6,153 bases of DNA from Phycisphaerae bacterium (GTDB lineage Bacteria; Planctomycetota; Phycisphaerae; SM23-33), in contig JAUWQU010000253.1 of the NCBI GenBank assembly GCA_030610965.1, positions 1 through 6,153 on the forward strand, read 5' to 3'. Position numbers and translations under genes: made by a program. Numbering within the stretch: position 1 is the first letter of the stretch; each line of letters starts with the position of its first letter. This document shows, piece by piece, positions 1-5,369 of this stretch. The notes beneath the pieces were generated by a model. It made no database searches, was not told the DNA's origin, and saw only the letters and a list, made by a program, of their open reading frames with translations.

Positions 1-82
1 GAAACCTGCTCGAAAGCTCCGGCATCATTTCCTTGAACTCACTGCGGATCTGCTCGTCGCTGGGTTCTGCGGTCGCGATCAT
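1..82 (-). CDS. N-terminal fragment of an unrecognised protein running off the left edge
   Basis: Read on the minus strand from an ATG at 82-80, the frame stays open to the window edge and gives 27 residues beginning MIATAEPSDEQIRSEF and continuing KEMMPELSSRF. The peptide is charged and helix-like, which looks more like real coding than the surrounding shadow frames. A GGAG Shine-Dalgarno (complement of 92-95) sits 9 bases before the ATG, and no other usable start lies in frame just upstream, so this start is favoured. There is no signal peptide, so a cytoplasmic protein is likely. The short length rules out a family assignment. A distant likeness to the start of planctomycete sigma-factor-like proteins crossed my mind but is not supportable from 27 residues. 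It is transcribed away from everything else in the window. Confidence 0.5.
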   Translation of the reverse strand, partial: MIATAEPSDEQIRSEFKEMMPELSSRF

Positions 83-111
83 GTTGTCGATCTCCGTTGG
101 GGGATGGGATG

Positions 112-199
112 GAGACCGCCGGGCTGCGTCCCAGGCGCAGACATCCCCCGCGTGCGGAGGCGGCGGTCTCGAAGAAACCGGCCTCCGCGTACGCGGAGG
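112..199. repeat. Cluster of inverted repeats with an 18-bp perfect palindrome
   Basis: Positions 182-199 read CCTCCGCGTACGCGGAGG, a perfect 18-bp palindrome. Positions 145-160 (CCCCCGCGTGCGGAGG) look like a degenerate second copy lacking the central AC. Outside these, GAGACCGCC at 112-120 is the inverse of GGCGGTCTC at 162-170. The cluster lies 30-117 bases upstream of the minus-strand start at 82. It could therefore be an operator for that gene or a hairpin in its leader RNA. No T-run follows on either strand, so it is not a standard intrinsic terminator. Confidence 0.55.
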
Positions 200-274
200 G
201 ACTGGAAGGGCTCAGTGCTGCTGGGGTTCAGCTACATCTCGGCACCGGCTTGAAAATGCGGTGAGTTGGCTGTG

Positions 275-301
275 GAACCGGTGGGAAGCGAAGAACCGGT
301 G
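275..301. repeat. Short direct repeat GAACCGGTG
   Basis: GAACCGGTG occurs at 275-283 and again at 293-301, an 18-base spacing. Each copy contains the palindrome ACCGGT. The spacing is close to two helical turns, so paired binding sites for a DNA-binding protein are conceivable. Nothing else supports a function, and chance in GC-rich DNA is possible. Confidence 0.3.
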
Positions 302-324
302 CTTCGCGTAGCTCTCTGGAACCG

Positions 325-350
325 ACATTCTCGGAACGTTCCGAAAATGT
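325..350. promoter_or_regulatory. 26-bp dyad, candidate operator
   Basis: The core TCGGAACGTTCCGA at 331-344 is a perfect 14-bp palindrome. The symmetry continues through five more pairs on each side (ACATT at 325-329, AATGT at 346-350) after a single mismatch at 330/345. There is no loop and no following T-run, which fits a dimeric repressor site better than a terminator. It contains GAACGTTC but not the four-base spacer of the Gram-positive LexA box. It ends 29 bases before the ATG at 380 of a possible small lipoprotein gene, so it may control that gene. The binding protein is unknown. Confidence 0.45.
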
Positions 351-379
351 TCAACTGCGTGGTGGGGACGTCGAGGGGA

Positions 380-493
380 ATGCGGCTGGGCTTACTTGTC
401 CTGACCCTTACGTCCTGCGACGGTAACGGCCTGGAGACCCCTCCAAAAGCTGAAAAAGCACCCCAATCGGCCAATTCCGACGACTTCGGATAG
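380..493 (+). CDS. Possible tiny lipoprotein (37 residues)
   Basis: The frame reads MRLGLLVLTLTSCDGNGLET and continues to DDFG before a TAG stop. It has one positive residue, a short hydrophobic run and an L-T-S-C lipobox at residues 10-13. Signal peptidase II would leave a 25-residue, Pro/Glu/Ala/Ser-rich lipidated peptide. The hydrophobic core is short for a lipoprotein signal. GAGGGG at 373-378 (reading g-a-g-g-g-g) is only about one base from the ATG, which is too close for a good ribosome site. An in-frame ATG at 347 would give 48 residues, but it lies inside the dyad at 325-350. This could be a real micro-lipoprotein, the leading fragment of a decayed lipoprotein gene, or chance. No function can be assigned. 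Confidence 0.3.
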   Translation: MRLGLLVLTLTSCDGNGLETPPKAEKAPQSANSDDFG

Positions 494-1227
494 CATGCCG
501 ACCTGCACTGTTTATCGCTTGTTTCCCCGCCGAATTAAGCACCTGGGGGCTGGGGAAGATCAAACTCTGTGCCGCGGCCTTAAGCATGAAGACCGCCATA
601 AGGGCAATCCATCACCTGAGTTCGACCGCATGGTGATGACCTACTGCCGGTTCCCGCCCCAGACGATCCAGATCATGTTGCATTGGCGTGAAGTGCATCG
701 CGTTAATTCGAACTTGCCTTCACTCGCGCGCTTCAATGCAGGTCGCTCATGCTTCTTTCCAGAAATCTCCCCACCCGTGTCAGATCGGCGTCACCTCGAG
801 CGAATAGCGGGTAGAGGAATGAAATATGCCTGTAATCCCAATGAGGCCGCCGCGGAACCGCTGGCCGTTCAACAGCACGACGTCGGCCTCAGGCCAGACA
901 GAAACCCCGTCAAGCCGACGTCCTGGCCGGATGGATTCCAGCATTGTGGCGCTCAAGGGCATGGCGGGCGAAGCATATGCCCGGCGGACTTGCGCAATCG
1001 TGTGCTTGCGATGGTAAGGAGCTTGCCCAGGTCGTCGTTCCGGCTTGCGGCCTGGCACGACATGGCCGACTACGAGAGGACCAAGCAGGCCTCGCGGCCA
1101 ACAGAATGAACGGCATCCCTTGCCCGACCGGGGGGCGGGCCGGGGATACATACTAAGGCGAGCGGAAAGATCCAATGCCAGACGAGCCATCTTGGATGAC
1201 TGAAGAACTGATCGTATTGGAGGGCAG
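494..1227. other. Gene-poor stretch without supported features
   Basis: I inspected both strands. The longest open frames are 495-1109 on plus and 780-1250 on minus. Their translations are rich in Cys, Pro, Arg, His and Trp, lack domain-like segments and overlap each other, as expected of GC-rich non-coding DNA. No tRNA-like cloverleaf, long inverted repeat or terminator was seen. A very decayed gene cannot be excluded. The only local repeat is GGCAGTTG at 1223-1230 and 1232-1239, at the border with the regulator relic. Confidence 0.5.
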
Positions 1228-1386
1228 TTGAGGCAGTTGCACTCTATCAACGCTTCTGACTGTAAGCATTGACAAGAAACACTGCTGGTGACCTTGCTTT
1301 GAGGCAGCCATGGCCGGCCGGCGGACGACTTGGCCAGGGATCTGAGAGGAAGTCAGTGAGCGGGCAATCTAAGGGACAACCTGAAC
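1228..1386 (+). pseudogene. Broken helix-turn-helix part of the WYL regulator
   Basis: In the same frame as the downstream WYL open frame, this stretch reads QETLLVTLL*GSHGRPADDLARDLRGSQ*AGNLRDN (in pieces of the broken frame), then LN into the ATG at 1387. This matches the usual layout of an N-terminal DeoR/HTH_11-type winged helix in WYL regulators: an LLxLL helix, an ADDLAxxL helix, then an SxRTxxRDL recognition helix. Three TGA codons at 1270-1272, 1300-1302 and 1357-1359 interrupt it, and the recognition helix is distorted by about two extra residues. All three TGAs could come from CGA by a single C-to-T change. GGAGGG at 1219-1224 precedes possible TTG starts at 1228 and 1237 and may be the old ribosome site. 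TGA recoding is unlikely, because the 999-codon neighbour has none in frame and uses TGG for Trp. Confidence 0.6.
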
Positions 1387-1908
1387 ATGTTTGAGCTGGG
1401 CCACATACCGTACTGCCACGACCCGGAGACCGGCGGGTATCGAATCAGCAGGCACTTCTTCCTGCCGCCGGCGAGCCCCACGCCGGCCGAATCGCCGGCG
1501 GCCCTGATGATGACCAGCAGGCTGCGGTCGCCAATCGGCCTGCCGCTGATGGGACGGGCCGCACGCGAGGCTATGAAGGCTGAATGCGCCCCGCCGGGCG
1601 GAATACGTGACTATATCGGTGGTGGTTCAGTCGGCCGACGGGATGGGTTCGACGGCATGTTCGAGAGGCTCACATCGGCCATCGCCGTCCGTCGCGTCTG
1701 CAAGCTGGTCTACATAACAAACGCCCCCCAGGAGCACGTGCATCTGACGGTCCTTCCACTGGGGCTGGTCTTTGCCGGCAGGGCGTGGCACGTCCTGGCG
1801 TGGTCCGTCCTGCACCAGGAGATCCGCAGGTTCAAGCTGGGGCGCATCCGCAAGCTGACAGTGATCGACGAGGTTTTTTGGCCGGCCGCACCTGCCCGGC
1901 CGGGATGA
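1387..1908 (+). CDS. WYL-domain transcriptional regulator, surviving open frame of a likely pseudogene
   Basis: The 173-residue frame begins inside the regulator at the usual wing and linker: LGHIPYCHDPETGGYRI (4-20) followed by FFLPP (24-28), which in intact members follows the DNA-binding helix. Residues 91-160 form the WYL domain. They run from MFERLTSAIAVRR through the PLGLVFAGRAWHVLAWS core (W134-H-V-L stands in for Trp-Tyr-Leu) to EIRRFKLGRIRKLTVID. WYL domains bind ligands or nucleic acid and control the attached HTH. Intact relatives are about 300 residues, so the N-terminal HTH (still visible upstream with three stops) and the C-terminal extension are missing. The end is abrupt after VFW, next to a run of six T (1874-1879), so a frameshift there is possible. 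It has no good ribosome site of its own. It could still make a free WYL domain, but decay is more likely. Confidence 0.6.
   Translation: MFELGHIPYCHDPETGGYRISRHFFLPPASPTPAESPAALMMTSRLRSPIGLPLMGRAAREAMKAECAPPGGIRDYIGGGSVGRRDGFDGMFERLTSAIAVRRVCKLVYITNAPQEHVHLTVLPLGLVFAGRAWHVLAWSVLHQEIRRFKLGRIRKLTVIDEVFWPAAPARPG
1464..1502. repeat. 11-bp perfect inverted repeat inside the WYL frame
   Basis: GCCGCCGGCGA at 1464-1474 is the exact inverse of TCGCCGGCGGC at 1492-1502, with a 17-base loop that itself contains GCCGGC. It encodes the Pro/Ala-rich linker between the wing and the rest of the protein. The stem would be very stable in RNA. No T-run follows, so a standard terminator is not supported. It may simply reflect GCC/GGC-rich codons. 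Confidence 0.4.
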
Positions 1909-2287
1909 CGAAGACGGCGACGGGCGGTAGCCCGGAACAAAGCGCCAAGGGTTGTTTCTTAAGCCCCGAGTTGTCTTGGGAAGGCGGTCGTGGGCGTGCA
2001 GGTACTGCAAGTGTATGCACGGTGTCGCAGGACCAGCGGACGGTGCAATTGTGGCGGCCTGATATTGAATAGAGGCTGATCCCCGCGCCCGGAGCGGTAG
2101 GGGTGCATATTCGGCAGTACAGATACACAACTGTCTGCGGTTGTGGTGCGCAAACGGTACGTGTTGCTGACATGAGGACCATGAGGACGAGGACAACGAC
2201 TATGAGGACCACCAGGTCACACGCATTCCCTGCGTGGGTGAGATCGGTTCGCTGTCTTCCCGTTGAAGCAGAATAAGGGCAAATGCA
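1909..2287. other. Intergenic region upstream of the secreted repeat protein
   Basis: This 379-base stretch separates the regulator relic from the large gene at 2288 and should contain that gene's promoter. I saw no convincing -35/-10 pair; planctomycete promoters are poorly defined by the E. coli consensus. Open frames here are short and low in complexity. The only clear structure is a GAGGAC-type short repeat at 2172-2210. A stable stem (GGCCGG at 1880-1885 with CCGGCC at 1896-1901) sits at the end of the WYL frame, but its T-run precedes rather than follows it, so it is not an intrinsic terminator in the plus direction. Confidence 0.45.
2172..2210. repeat. Short ATGAGGACC-type direct repeats
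   Basis: ATGAGGACC occurs at 2172-2180 and 2202-2210, with a shorter ATGAGGAC at 2181-2188 followed at once by another GAGGAC (2189-2194). The tract is purine-rich and about 80 bases upstream of the start at 2288. It could be a slippage product or a repeated binding site. In one plus frame it would encode a His/Glu/Asp-rich run, but that frame has a TGA immediately before it and no start. Confidence 0.4.
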
Positions 2288-5287
2288 ATGAGCAAACTCA
2301 CGATCGCGTCACTGGCAGGCATCTTCTTCCTGGCGATTGCCCCGGCCACATGGGCCCAGGACACCACCGACGGCAACACGCCCGACTGGTCCAGCATGTC
2401 GGCGGATGACCTGCTCTGGGCGGCCCGGAACCTGACGGGTGATGACCCGAATGTGGCGGCAGCAAGACAGAGCATCGTCGACCAACTGTCCGCGAGATTC
2501 CTGACGGAGGCAACGGCCACCAGGTCCATCACGTGCCACTACTGGAGGGATTTTTCAAAGTGCCTATTGACGGAGCTGTCTGTCCAGCAGCGCGGCCAGT
2601 GGGCCGGCAAGATTCGCGCGGCCTACGTGCAGGACGCGGCAGGACTGGCCTCTTTGAAGACCGAGCCGGCCCTCACGTATCTGATCGGGGCTCTGCGTGA
2701 ACTGGGAGACCCTCAGGCCGCGGCCGTGGCCGCGACCTTCACGCTGGGCTCGACGGCCTGGCAGTCCTGGGAGGCCACCAGGCTCATCGGCCTTGCGCGA
2801 AGACTCTCGCAGTTCGGCAACGCCGGCGCCGATGCGCGGCTGGCCGTCTCCGCCACGGTTGCATCCAGGTACCTCCCGGCCGGGTCGGTCACGTCCCTGA
2901 GCCTCTCGCAGTGGAGGGATCTCACCAAATATCTGGGCTCCGACTTGTCCGCTGAGGCCAAGGCCCAGTGGGCGGCCAGTATCGCTCAAGCATTCGCAGG
3001 CAGCGGAGAGGCCGCGGTTTCGCTATCGGCCAAGGACACCGAGCTGCTCGCCGCTATCCTCAGCCAACTGGATGCCAAGGATCTAGCGACCGAGTTGGTC
3101 GCCAGGCTCACCGGGGATTCCGGCGCCCTGCAGTCGATGTCAGCGGGCCAGCTTATCTGGGCTATCAGGGGCTTTGTCGGCGATGCTCCCGCCATGAAGG
3201 CTGCCAGGCAGAACATCGCCGATCTCCTGACGACGAAGTTCCTGGCCGATAACGCCGCCACCAGGTCCGTCTCATGTGGCCGGTGGATAGAGTTTGTCGG
3301 GCGCCTTTCCGAGGAATTGACGGACGAGCAGCGTGGCCTGTGGGCTGGAAAGTTTCGCGCGGCCTACGCGCAGGATGCGGCAGGCCTGGCCAGTCTGAAG
3401 ACCGGCACGGACCTCGATTACCTTATCAGGGCTCTGGGCAAGCTCGGAGACAAGGAGGATGACCTTAACGGCGTAGTCGCCGCCTTCGTCAAGGGCACGA
3501 CGCACTGGCAGTCCTGGCCTCCCAAGGAAGTGGTCGCTCTTGCGACAAGAATCGCAAGGCTCGGCGAATTGGGCGCTGCCGCCCGCGAGATCCTCATCAC
3601 GACGGTGGCCTCCAGGTACCTCTCGGCCGAGACCGCCAAGTCCTTGGCCCTGGGGCAGTGGAAGAGCCTCGCAGGCGCCCTGGCGGAGGGTCTGTCCGAG
3701 GATGCCAAGTCCCAATGGGCGTCCACCGTAACCCAGGCCTACGCCGGCAGCGGCGAAGCCGCAGGCGCCCTCGCGCCCACGGATGTACAGCAGCTCATCA
3801 CAGCCCTCGACAGCCTGGCCGCCAGGGACTTGGCCGTCGATACCCTCGCGCGACTGGTCAACGGCTCTACTTCGTGGCATAGCTGGGACCTGGACTCGCA
3901 GGTCTGGCTGACCGGCGTGCTCGCCTCGCCGGACAGCCGGGAGGCGACCAAGCCCGCCCGGCTGCGAATCCTGGAGCGAATCACCGCCACCTACATGCTC
4001 ACCACCGAAGAGGTGAAGAAGGTGCCCCTGCGCCAATGGGCAAGCCTCGTCATGGGCCTACACGACGTGATGCCCGATGAGACCACCACGCTGTGGGCCC
4101 AGCGCCTGCGCGGTATCTTCAGCAGCGCGGCACTCGCCGCCCTGGGCGCCGACGTCAAACAGCGCCGCGCCCTGCTGCCGGTAATAGCCATCCTGGACGA
4201 CAAGATGAAGACCGGCCTGGCCCTGTCCTGGCTGAAGGATTATTCACTGTGGCAAGGCTCTCCCATCGAGGCGCTCGCCGGCCTCGCCAGGGCGGCCTAC
4301 CGCGACGATCGCGATGAGACGACACAGGTCCTCGATGAACTGCACGCCCACTGCGTGGCCAGGCACGCCACGCAACCCCTTACGTTGTCCGAGTGTATCG
4401 CCCTGAGGGATACCTTCGTGCGGGCCGGCCAGATGCCTCGCGCCCAGCAGTGGGTGTGGGTGGCCTGCGACGTCACGATCGGCACCGCAACCAGAAGGGC
4501 GGTCGTTGACGAGGCGACGGTCGTCAAGCTTAGCATTGCGCTCAATGACACCGGCATGTCCGGCAAGACCAGGGACCACCCCGAATTCGCCGCGGCCCGG
4601 GCCGCCGCAGCTGCGAGGGGCGCGCTGGATCCTCGCACCGCGGGGCGGCCGAAGTGCCGGGGCGAGTCGCTGGGCACGGCCTCGATGCGGCAGACAGTGC
4701 GCGACGCGCTGCTGGACGCCTCGGGCAATCCTCGTCTCGGCGCGGCGAAGGTCCTGGCCTGTGCCTACAGGATGTATGGTGAGCTCAAGCCCTGGCGGGA
4801 CTACGTCAGCCAGCAAGTGGCCGCCGCGACCGACGGGCAGGACCGCAAGGCGCTCTGGCTGCTGGTCAAGGGGTACACCGATTCAGTCATCCCGGATAGT
4901 CAAAACCTCCTGCGCGTCGAGGTCGGGGCGACGATGGCCCTCGGTCACGCTTCCGCCGACGCGGTGCGCATCCTGGCGGTGCGGGAGCTTGCCGATTCCT
5001 ACGAGCAGACCAGCCGGCCGGGAGTCGGCGCGAGCGTTATCGAGAGCATGAAGAACCAGTTCACGGGTGACAGCCTGGCCGCGATCGAGTCGATGCAGGA
5101 GAACCTGCTCAAGAGGGAGGAGGCCCGTCTGCTGCGGACGCAGCGCGAGAAGGCGGCCGCCGCGGCCGCGCGCAAGAAGGCCCTGTTAGCCTATTACCGG
5201 AAATGCCTTACCCAGGCAACGGCCGGGGGGGACCTGGCGGAGGCCGCCAAGCTTCAGGCGGCCATCGCGAGATTGAGCGGGCAATAG
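2288..5287 (+). CDS. Secreted 999-residue protein with six tandem ~124-residue helical units
   Basis: I do not recognise the family. Residues 1-23 form a signal peptide (Lys3, hydrophobic 5-20, likely cut after TWA23), so the protein is exported. From Trp34 to about 780, six units of 123-126 residues follow, starting at residues 34, 158, 281, 407, 530 and 655. The shared pattern is a WxSW-like opening, an AAR helix, (S)RYL/RFL, SLxLxQW, a QWA helix with AYA, and a final LIxAL helix. All look alpha-helical, as in a solenoid scaffold. Residues 781-930 are also helical but not clearly repeated. Residues 930-999 are a Lys/Arg/Glu/Ala-rich coiled coil ending in GDLAEAAKLQAAIARL, a helical ending of a kind I associate with planctomycete exported proteins. 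No catalytic motif, membrane segment or sorting signal was seen. AAGGG at 2275-2279, eight bases before the ATG, supports this start. It is likely a binding or scaffold protein of the periplasm or envelope, co-transcribed with the next gene. Confidence 0.85.
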   Translation: MSKLTIASLAGIFFLAIAPATWAQDTTDGNTPDWSSMSADDLLWAARNLTGDDPNVAAARQSIVDQLSARFLTEATATRSITCHYWRDFSKCLLTELSVQQRGQWAGKIRAAYVQDAAGLASLKTEPALTYLIGALRELGDPQAAAVAATFTLGSTAWQSWEATRLIGLARRLSQFGNAGADARLAVSATVASRYLPAGSVTSLSLSQWRDLTKYLGSDLSAEAKAQWAASIAQAFAGSGEAAVSLSAKDTELLAAILSQLDAKDLATELVARLTGDSGALQSMSAGQLIWAIRGFVGDAPAMKAARQNIADLLTTKFLADNAATRSVSCGRWIEFVGRLSEELTDEQRGLWAGKFRAAYAQDAAGLASLKTGTDLDYLIRALGKLGDKEDDLNGVVAAFVKGTTHWQSWPPKEVVALATRIARLGELGAAAREILITTVASRYLSAETAKSLALGQWKSLAGALAEGLSEDAKSQWASTVTQAYAGSGEAAGALAPTDVQQLITALDSLAARDLAVDTLARLVNGSTSWHSWDLDSQVWLTGVLASPDSREATKPARLRILERITATYMLTTEEVKKVPLRQWASLVMGLHDVMPDETTTLWAQRLRGIFSSAALAALGADVKQRRALLPVIAILDDKMKTGLALSWLKDYSLWQGSPIEALAGLARAAYRDDRDETTQVLDELHAHCVARHATQPLTLSECIALRDTFVRAGQMPRAQQWVWVACDVTIGTATRRAVVDEATVVKLSIALNDTGMSGKTRDHPEFAAARAAAAARGALDPRTAGRPKCRGESLGTASMRQTVRDALLDASGNPRLGAAKVLACAYRMYGELKPWRDYVSQQVAAATDGQDRKALWLLVKGYTDSVIPDSQNLLRVEVGATMALGHASADAVRILAVRELADSYEQTSRPGVGASVIESMKNQFTGDSLAAIESMQENLLKREEARLLRTQREKAAAAAARKKALLAYYRKCLTQATAGGDLAEAAKLQAAIARLSGQ
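2387..3874 (+). repeat. Two-unit block duplicated: 2387-3127 and 3128-3874
   Basis: Unit 1 matches unit 3, and unit 2 matches unit 4, far better than neighbouring units match each other. By hand count, units 1 and 3 share 61 of 108 aligned residues (including a QDAAGLASLKT run), and units 2 and 4 share 55 of 118 (including TVASRYL and AGSGEAA). Similarity is also visible in the DNA. The gene therefore grew by tandem copying of a ~745-base block holding two units, after older divergence of the single units. Confidence 0.75.
2387..4627 (+). repeat. Six tandem ~124-codon units within the large gene
   Basis: Units start at 2387, 2759, 3128, 3506, 3875 and 4250. Five of the six open with Trp (WSSM, WQSW, WQSW, WHSW, WQGS); the third opens LQSM. 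The spacing of 124, 123, 126, 123 and 125 residues is very regular. The most constant internal positions are the SLxLxQW segment and the LSxxxxxQWA segment. In unit 6 the first is degenerate, reading LTLSEC. Units 5 and 6 are the most diverged. Each unit is long enough for about six helices, so it may consist of three helical hairpins of about 41 residues; that subdivision is inference. Confidence 0.75.
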
Positions 5288-5335
5288 ACAGGCCGACAGG
5301 CCCAACCACGGGCAAGTAGCAATCTTTGGATTCTC

Positions 5336-5355
5336 GCCGGGCATGCTGGGCCGGC
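5336..5355 (+). other. Small stem-loop directly before the ribosome binding site
   Basis: GCCGG at 5336-5340 pairs with CCGGC at 5351-5355 across a 10-base loop that contains GCATGC. It ends one base before the AAAGGAG ribosome site. It could influence translation of the downstream gene or protect an mRNA end between the two genes. There is no T-run, so termination is not suggested. The short stem makes chance possible. Confidence 0.25.
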
Positions 5356-5362
5356 AAAGGAG
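5356..5362 (+). promoter_or_regulatory. Strong ribosome binding site AAAGGAG
   Basis: AAAGGAG lies 4 bases before the ATG at 5367 and 7 bases before a second ATG at 5370. The second spacing is the more usual one, so the start at 5370 is preferred. The two choices differ by one Met only. This is the best Shine-Dalgarno in the window and suggests the downstream gene is well translated. Confidence 0.7.
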
Positions 5363-5369
5363 AAGGATG

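Noticed and set aside
826..1017. Plus-strand PVIPMRPPRNR segment, reminiscent of an IS5-type transposase C-terminus
   Set aside because: The likeness is limited to a few residues. No DDE motif, terminal inverted repeats or target duplication were found.
495..1109. 204-codon plus-strand open frame
   Set aside because: The translation is rich in Cys, Pro, Arg and His, has no domain-like pattern, lacks a good ribosome site and overlaps other open frames. It fits GC-rich non-coding DNA.
780..1250. 156-codon minus-strand open frame; its end (LLNGQRFRGGLIGI) looked protein-like
   Set aside because: The N-terminal half looks random, no family could be recognised, and it runs into the regulator relic on the other strand.
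1311..1888. 10-base direct repeat TGGCCGGCCG at 1311-1320 and 1879-1888 flanking the regulator frame
   Set aside because: It contains the palindrome GGCCGGCC, easily formed by chance in this composition, and neither copy borders an element with mobile-element features.
1874..1901. Intrinsic terminator at the end of the WYL frame
   Set aside because: The T-run precedes the stem on the plus strand and reads as A-run on the minus strand, so neither direction fits.
1832..2212. Minus-strand open frame starting MVLIVVVLVLMVLMS, like a signal peptide
   Set aside because: The hydrophobic start is just the reverse reading of the GAGGAC repeats, and the rest is low-quality sequence overlapping the WYL frame.
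4244..4816. 190-codon minus-strand open frame and similar frames opposite the large gene
   Set aside because: They are shadows of the plus-strand coding sequence, whose tandem protein repeats show that the plus strand is the real one.
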